Shown piece after piece: positions 59,456 to 64,000 of a DNA stretch of 64,000 nucleotides. How positions within the stretch are numbered: position 1 is the stretch's first letter; every line of letters begins with the position of its first letter. The notes below the pieces were generated by a model. The model saw nothing but the letters and a program-made list of their open reading frames with translations. It had not been told where the DNA came from and did not search any database. Location: contig JAZUCU010000048.1 in assembly GCA_045639325.1 (NCBI GenBank), positions 130,939 through 194,938 on the forward strand, given 5' to 3'. The DNA comes from RGIG8244 sp045639325 (lineage in GTDB: Bacteria; Verrucomicrobiota; Lentisphaeria; Victivallales; UBA1829). Both the position numbers and the translations under genes were made by a program.

Positions 59456-62140
59456 ATGAATATGAAATTATCCGGACTTTGGGCTTCTCTGCTGCTTGGA
59501 GGCGTACTTTCGGCTGGCACTGCGAAAGAGAATAATATGTTCCATTTTCTGACCGCTCCGCTGCAGCAGAATAATATCACAGATGTCACCACCTGGCTGC
59601 CCCGCAGGGAAGCCGGTGCCGACGGCTATGTCCGTTTGGATGGGAAAGGCGGTTTCCGTACCGACAGCGGACCGATCAAATTCTGGGGAACCAACTTCGT
59701 TTATGAGGCAAATTTCCCGCCGACCCGGGAAATGGCGGAACGGGTGGCATCCACCCTGGCGCGCTTCGGGTTCAACTGTGTGCGCATGCACCACATGGAT
59801 TATGCGGGACATGGCATCTGGGAAGGCAGTCCCGACAATAAAACCGTCAATGCCCGGAAACTTGATATGCTCGATTACCTGATTTATCAACTCAAGAAAC
59901 ATGGTATCTATGTCAATATCAACTTGCATGTATTGCGTGAATTCGGTCCCAAAGAGGGCTTCAACGCTCCTCCGCCGACCCAGATGGGCAAAGGGATCAA
60001 CGAAATTCATCCCCGGATGATCGAACTTCAGAAAAAGTATGCCAAAGATTTGCTGACCCATGTCAATCCCTATACCAAACTTTCTTATTGTGAAGACCCC
60101 GCAATTGCATTTATTGAGTTGAATAACGAAAACTCTCTGCTGAACTGGTGGCGGTATGGTGCGCTTGATAACATGGTTCCCGAATACGGCAAGCCCATGC
60201 AGGATAAATGGAATAAATGGCTCAAGAAAAAATACGGCAACGATACCAACTTGAAAAAAGCGTGGAATATCGGCAGTGATACGCTGGGTGCAGAAATTCT
60301 TGCTGATACGGCTTTTGCCCCTAAATCCGCTGACAACAAAAAACAGTGGAGTTTGCAATCCCATCCCTGGCTGAATGTCAGAGAGGAGTTCATCCCCGGC
60401 AAAGGCATAAACGGCAAACCGGTGCGCCGTTTCTCCATATCCCGGAAAAAAGAAAATAACCTCGGCCCGCAAATCGTCACAAATCAGACGTTCAGCGTGA
60501 AAAAGGGTCAGAGTTATACGCTTACGCTCCACTCCCGCACTAAAAAACCGCAATATGTCAAAGTGAATTGCATGAAAAGTTATGCCCCGTGGGGCGTAAT
60601 GCTCGGACTTAACGCCTTTACCCTGACCAAACCCAATGTCTGGGAAAAACATGAATTTGTTTTTTGTGCGACCGAAAATGATGATCGCGCCCGTATCACG
60701 GTCATCATGGATCCGCAGGGTGAATATGAATTTTCCGATATTTCTCTCCGTCCCGGCGGTGCGATCGGCTTGCTTCCCGGCCAAAGCATGGAAAATCTCT
60801 CCATACCCATGGTGCGCCGTCATTTTCTTTCGCAGACCCGCATGAGTATCAAAGGGCTTTATGATGCGATTGATTTTATTTACGAAACTGAAAGAGAGTA
60901 CAATAAAACCATGTACGACTATATCCGCAAGGATTTGAAAGCCAAAGCCCTTATTACCGGATCTCAAGTGCATGTCAGTCCGCTCGGGCTTCAGACGGAG
61001 TTTGATTTTGTTGACAATCACACCTACTGGCATCACCCGGTTTTCCCCAAAGGGGAGTCCTGGAATAAGGCCGCCGGCTGGTATGTTCTCAATGAAGCCA
61101 TGGTCAATGCTCTTCCCGGTACGATCGGTACGATCGCCTCCCAGCGGGTTGCCGGGCAGCCTTATGTGATTTCGGAATACAATCATGCTGAACCCAATCA
61201 GTTTGTGACCGAAGGTTTCCCCATGCTCGCCGCTTACGCCGCATTTCAGAATTGGAATGGGTTGTACAGTTTTGCCTATTCTCACGGCAATGCCTTTGAA
61301 ATCAACTATATCCCCGGATTTTTCGATATCCGTTCCTGTGCCAACCGCATGGTACACATGGCGGCGTGCGTGGCAATGTTTGTGCGCGGAGATGTAATGG
61401 AGGCGAAAAAAGTGATCCATGCACCTTTCACGATTGCTATGGAACGTTCTCAACTGCGTTTTCTGCCGGATCCGGACAAGTTGCGTTCCGAACTTTACGG
61501 GTTGGACCGCAAATATTCTCTGCTGCACGGCATCGGTTTGAAGAAATATCCGGACTGGCAGTACAGGAATGTGAATGCCGACAAGGAAAAACTGCCTGCC
61601 AAAAATGCGTTGAAGGACCAGAAACTCTTTGTTTCCGATACCGGCGAACTGTTGTGGGATGCCCGGAAAAAAGATAAAGGTTTCTTTACGGTCAACACTT
61701 CCCGTACCAAAGTTTTCACCGGCTTCTGTGATGAAAAAGGGGTCGAACTTGACGGTTTTTCCATTTCCGGAGTAAAATCTTTCTCCGGAGCTGCGACGAT
61801 TTCGGCTGTCTGTGCAGACGGCAGGGATATGAGAAGCTCCGGACGTATTCTGCTTGCCGCCTCCGGCGTCGCTTACAACCGGGACGCAGTCTTTGAACTT
61901 ATGCCGCCCGGAAACAAATCCACTCTGCGCAAGAATTGGGGTGCCAATACGCCGATCATGTGCGAAGGCATCACCGCCAAAGTAAAATTTGATGTCCCTG
62001 CCGGAAAGTTGGCTGTCTACGCCCTTGACGGAAAAGGAAACAGAGTGACCGCCGTGCCGGTTTCTGCCGAAAACGGCAAAGCTGCAATTCAGCTCTCACC
62101 CGAATATAAAACGTTGTGGTATGAAGTGATTATCAAATAA
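59456..62140 (+). CDS. Secreted GH5-like (clan GH-A) glycoside hydrolase
   Basis: An 894-residue protein. GGAG lies eight bases before the ATG at 59456 (a second ATG at 59462 is possible), and a signal peptide ends near LSAG. The barrel begins at about residue 50 (FRTDSGPIKFWGTNFVYEAN; FGFNCVRMHHMDYAG). AFIELNNENSLLNW near 222 has the acid/base Glu after Asn, and YVISEYNHAEPNQ near 572 the nucleophile Glu. Between them, about 285-445, a CBM4/9-like jelly roll is inserted (FSVKKGQSYTLTLHSR), which is unusual for the family. The C-terminal 200 residues are beta-rich. The product is likely a beta-glycanase acting on a plant or host polysaccharide. Confidence 0.8.
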   Translation: MNMKLSGLWASLLLGGVLSAGTAKENNMFHFLTAPLQQNNITDVTTWLPRREAGADGYVRLDGKGGFRTDSGPIKFWGTNFVYEANFPPTREMAERVASTLARFGFNCVRMHHMDYAGHGIWEGSPDNKTVNARKLDMLDYLIYQLKKHGIYVNINLHVLREFGPKEGFNAPPPTQMGKGINEIHPRMIELQKKYAKDLLTHVNPYTKLSYCEDPAIAFIELNNENSLLNWWRYGALDNMVPEYGKPMQDKWNKWLKKKYGNDTNLKKAWNIGSDTLGAEILADTAFAPKSADNKKQWSLQSHPWLNVREEFIPGKGINGKPVRRFSISRKKENNLGPQIVTNQTFSVKKGQSYTLTLHSRTKKPQYVKVNCMKSYAPWGVMLGLNAFTLTKPNVWEKHEFVFCATENDDRARITVIMDPQGEYEFSDISLRPGGAIGLLPGQSMENLSIPMVRRHFLSQTRMSIKGLYDAIDFIYETEREYNKTMYDYIRKDLKAKALITGSQVHVSPLGLQTEFDFVDNHTYWHHPVFPKGESWNKAAGWYVLNEAMVNALPGTIGTIASQRVAGQPYVISEYNHAEPNQFVTEGFPMLAAYAAFQNWNGLYSFAYSHGNAFEINYIPGFFDIRSCANRMVHMAACVAMFVRGDVMEAKKVIHAPFTIAMERSQLRFLPDPDKLRSELYGLDRKYSLLHGIGLKKYPDWQYRNVNADKEKLPAKNALKDQKLFVSDTGELLWDARKKDKGFFTVNTSRTKVFTGFCDEKGVELDGFSISGVKSFSGAATISAVCADGRDMRSSGRILLAASGVAYNRDAVFELMPPGNKSTLRKNWGANTPIMCEGITAKVKFDVPAGKLAVYALDGKGNRVTAVPVSAENGKAAIQLSPEYKTLWYEVIIK

Positions 62141-62154
62141 AGGAGTCCGGAGCC

Positions 62155-63114
62155 ATGTTTGATAAGATTACTGCAACCGGCATCGTTTACAGCAGCGGTC
62201 AGCACAATGCTTTCCCATCGGTATGCCGGTTCGGAGAAAGTCTGTACGTTGCTTTCCGTACCGGGAAAGGGCATCTTTTTTTCGATGGCGTTATCAAAAT
62301 CCTGCGTTCTGATAATGAGGGTGCAACATGGCAGGAAGTGCGTGATTTCTCCGCTGACGGTGACTTGCGCGATCCCCGGTTGCTGGTTCTTGACGGAAAA
62401 CTTCATCTTTACTCCGGTATGCGTAATCCTGACCGGACTTCTGCCAAACGGCTGGAAACCCGTCACTGGATTTCCGCAGACGGCAGTAATTTTGAGGAAG
62501 TTCCTCTTTCCGGATTGCAGGAGAACACTTTTTTCTGGGGTTTTGCCGCATACAAGGGTAAAATCGTCGGAACGGGTTACTGCGTGAATGGGAGTGCTGC
62601 TACTGAAGCCTCGCTCTATACCGGAACAGACGGGATCCACTGGGCACATGACCGTTGTCTGGATGTTCCGGGCGGCAATGAAGTTTCGCTGGATTTTGAT
62701 AAAAACGGGGTTTTGCACGGTTTTATCCGTTGTGAAACTCCACCTCAACATCCGGTTTATTTCACGCTTGCCCCCGATGGAGATATCCAGTATAAACAAC
62801 TTCCTGTCCCCATGCAGGGGATCATGCTGAAATGTGTGGGAGAGGATTTCCTTGTCGCCTGCCGCCGCTGGGATGGCGCAGAGCGAAGCAACTTGCGCTG
62901 TGACTGTTTCCGTTACACCCGCAACGGAGAACTCACGCTGTTGGGTAAATTCCCGAGTGCCGGAGATTGCTCTTACGCCGTTTGCATTGAGCGAAAAGAC
63001 GGTAAACTGCTCGTGATTTACTATTCCAGTCACAACCACTGGCATAAACGGGGAGAGATCAAGGACCCCGAACACGGCTTACCCGCCGACATCTGTTTTG
63101 TTGTGTTGGAATAG
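62155..63114 (+). CDS. Sialidase-fold (BNR repeat) protein, cytoplasmic
   Basis: A 319-residue six-bladed propeller-like protein with AAGGAG before the ATG and no signal peptide. ILRSDNEGATWQEV near residue 47 is an Asp box (SxDxGxxW), and similar sheet patterns recur (RDPRLLVLDGKLHLYSGMR, WISADGSNFEEV, TGTDGIHWAHD). An Arg in LRDPRL near 72, next to Asp, resembles the substrate-contact region of sialidases, but the full Arg triad cannot be confirmed by eye. Relatives include sialidases and other glycoside hydrolases and lyases. It ends the TPR-pseudopilin-GH5-like operon and a terminator follows. Confidence 0.7.
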   Translation: MFDKITATGIVYSSGQHNAFPSVCRFGESLYVAFRTGKGHLFFDGVIKILRSDNEGATWQEVRDFSADGDLRDPRLLVLDGKLHLYSGMRNPDRTSAKRLETRHWISADGSNFEEVPLSGLQENTFFWGFAAYKGKIVGTGYCVNGSAATEASLYTGTDGIHWAHDRCLDVPGGNEVSLDFDKNGVLHGFIRCETPPQHPVYFTLAPDGDIQYKQLPVPMQGIMLKCVGEDFLVACRRWDGAERSNLRCDCFRYTRNGELTLLGKFPSAGDCSYAVCIERKDGKLLVIYYSSHNHWHKRGEIKDPEHGLPADICFVVLE

Positions 63115-63171
63115 AGTCAAAAATAAGGTCTTATCTTCTGTCCGGCAGTCTGCCGCAAGCACGGAGGCAAT

Positions 63172-63213
63172 AAAAAAACTGTTGCTCACCTTTTGGGTTT
63201 GCAACAGTTTTTT
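63172..63213. terminator. Bidirectional intrinsic terminator
   Basis: AAAAAACTGTTGC pairs with GCAACAGTTTTTT around a 15-base loop; both A- and T-runs present. It separates the sialidase-fold gene from convergent gpmI. A smaller hairpin, CGGCA-GTC-TGCCG, lies at 63143-63155. Confidence 0.85.
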
Positions 63214-63228
63214 ATTGAGATATGATTT

Positions 63229-64000
63229 TTATTCCGCAGTCAGTACGGAGGGATCGTAACCTTCGGGAGCGTTGTAGCCGAGAAGTTCGATACAGGTAGC
63301 GGCAAGAGAACTGATGCCGAGACCTTCTTTGAGTTCCTTGCTGTATTCGCCTTTGTATTCAGGATCGAATACGATGCAGGGAACCGGGTTCAGAGAGTGA
63401 CTGGTTTTGCGGCAGGGAACGCCGTCAGCATCCAGTTTCACATTGCCCTTCTTATCGTGTTCAAGCATGTCATCGGCATTGCCGTGGTCCGCAGAGATGA
63501 CCATGACACCGCCCGCCTTTTCGATCGCCTCTTTCAGACGGCCGAGCTGAAGGTCGAGAGCCTCCATGGAAACACGCACGGCTTCCATGCTGCCGGTGTG
63601 ACCGACCATATCGCCGTTGGGGAAGTTCAGACGGATCATCTGATACTTGCCGCTTTCGATGGCTTCAATGACCTTGTCGGTGATTTCAGCGCACTTCATC
63701 CACGGACGCTGCTCAAAGGGAACCACGTCGGAGGGGATTTCCATGTATTCATCGTAAACTTCATCGAACATGCCGGAACGGTTGCCGTTGAAGAAGTAGG
63801 TCACATGACCGTATTTCTGGGTTTCGCTGATGGCGAGCTGATGAACTTTGGTCGCACAGAGATATTCGTCCATGGTGCGGTCGATTTCGGGAGGATTGAC
63901 CAGATAGAGTTTGGGGGCGTGCAAGTCGCCGTCATACTCCATCATACCGGCATACATCACAGCCGGACGGCGGCCGCGGTCGAACTGGGTGAAGTTATCG
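63229..64000 (-). CDS. gpmI: 2,3-bisphosphoglycerate-independent phosphoglycerate mutase, C-terminal half
   Basis: The visible 257 residues run from the right edge to the stop codon; the N-terminal half lies outside the window. The enzyme interconverts 3- and 2-phosphoglycerate in glycolysis with two Mn ions. ISADHGNADDM near the centre of the visible part carries the Asp/His/Asn metal ligands of the alkaline phosphatase superfamily, TSHSLNPVPC the late His ligand, and DNFTQFDRGRRPA at the edge a substrate-binding Arg cluster. FPNGDMVGHTGSMEA is another family mark. The usual length is about 510-550 residues. It is convergent to the glycan operon, with a terminator between. Confidence 0.9.
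   Translation of the reverse strand, partial: DNFTQFDRGRRPAVMYAGMMEYDGDLHAPKLYLVNPPEIDRTMDEYLCATKVHQLAISETQKYGHVTYFFNGNRSGMFDEVYDEYMEIPSDVVPFEQRPWMKCAEITDKVIEAIESGKYQMIRLNFPNGDMVGHTGSMEAVRVSMEALDLQLGRLKEAIEKAGGVMVISADHGNADDMLEHDKKGNVKLDADGVPCRKTSHSLNPVPCIVFDPEYKGEYSKELKEGLGISSLAATCIELLGYNAPEGYDPSVLTAE

Noticed and set aside
17408..63114. Bacteroidetes-type polysaccharide utilisation loci
   Set aside because: No SusC/SusD pair, TonB-dependent receptor or hybrid two-component system is present; regulators are AraC and GntR/LacI types.
1..64000. Transposase, integrase, phage, CRISPR-Cas, toxin-antitoxin, tRNA or rRNA genes
   Set aside because: None was recognised in any frame; no regularly spaced direct repeats were seen.

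Overview
The window reads as chromosome of an anaerobic, polysaccharide-degrading bacterium of the PVC group, most likely Lentisphaerota (Victivallis-like). The strongest pointer is five separate genes for small pseudopilin-like proteins with the N-terminal FTLIELLVVIA-type segment and a C-terminal H-X9-DG-type motif, each lying beside genes for secreted glycan enzymes. Other pointers are a reverse rubrerythrin with PerR (oxygen-sensitive life), a glycyl radical enzyme, and large Sec-exported proteins of families such as DUF4838, DUF6067, DUF4434 and GH123-like DUF4091. Taxonomy is inferred from gene content only. No rRNA, tRNA, CRISPR array or phage genes were seen.

Layout. 1-2172 (minus): a small sugar-metabolism operon (Gfo/Idh/MocA dehydrogenase, sugar-phosphate isomerase, start of a polysaccharide deacetylase), divergent from a PocR-domain AraC regulator. 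3243-4076: PhnP-like hydrolase. 4158-9592 (minus): three secreted proteins (CBM9-like, GH42-like, unknown) behind one good promoter. 9806-13230: two tandem GH123-like cytoplasmic enzymes. 13241-14340 (minus): rubrerythrin and perR with a promoter and PerR box. 14381-20494: a GntR/LacI-type regulator, then peptidase, pseudopilin and heparinase II/III-type lyase. 20581-22388 (minus): AraC regulator and aldo/keto reductase, divergent from 22461-27916: GH2 enzyme, pseudopilin, GH71/99-like protein with a LamG-like end. 27955-28161: a promoter followed by a 167-base long-hairpin element that looks like a structured RNA (6S-like) or a MITE. 28202-30419: polar amino acid ABC transporter. 30587-33775: DUF4838 enzyme, MFS transporter and the stump of a GH5-type gene. 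33783-38005: mtnA and a purine nucleoside phosphorylase (divergent), then an FAD oxidoreductase. 38096-44238 (minus): a visibly AT-richer block with GntR regulator, secreted DUF4838, pseudopilin, DUF4434 and metallophosphoesterase. 44516-51746: pseudopilin, DUF6067 giant, small secreted protein, alpha-galactosidase. 51749-54949: orphan glycyl radical enzyme divergent from an AraC regulator. 55085-63114: two TPR proteins, pseudopilin, alpha/beta hydrolase, GH5-like enzyme, sialidase-fold protein. 63229-64000: end of gpmI.

The genes fit a common scheme: a local AraC or GntR/LacI regulator, one or two Sec-exported enzymes that cut or bind glycans outside the cytoplasm, a pseudopilin encoded next to them, and cytoplasmic glycosidases, oxidoreductases and isomerases that finish the products. 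No SusC/SusD or TonB-type genes occur here, so these loci are not Bacteroidetes-style PULs. The repeated one-pseudopilin-per-enzyme-operon pattern is the most interesting candidate for an undescribed system; the orphan glycyl radical enzyme and the long-hairpin RNA candidate come next.
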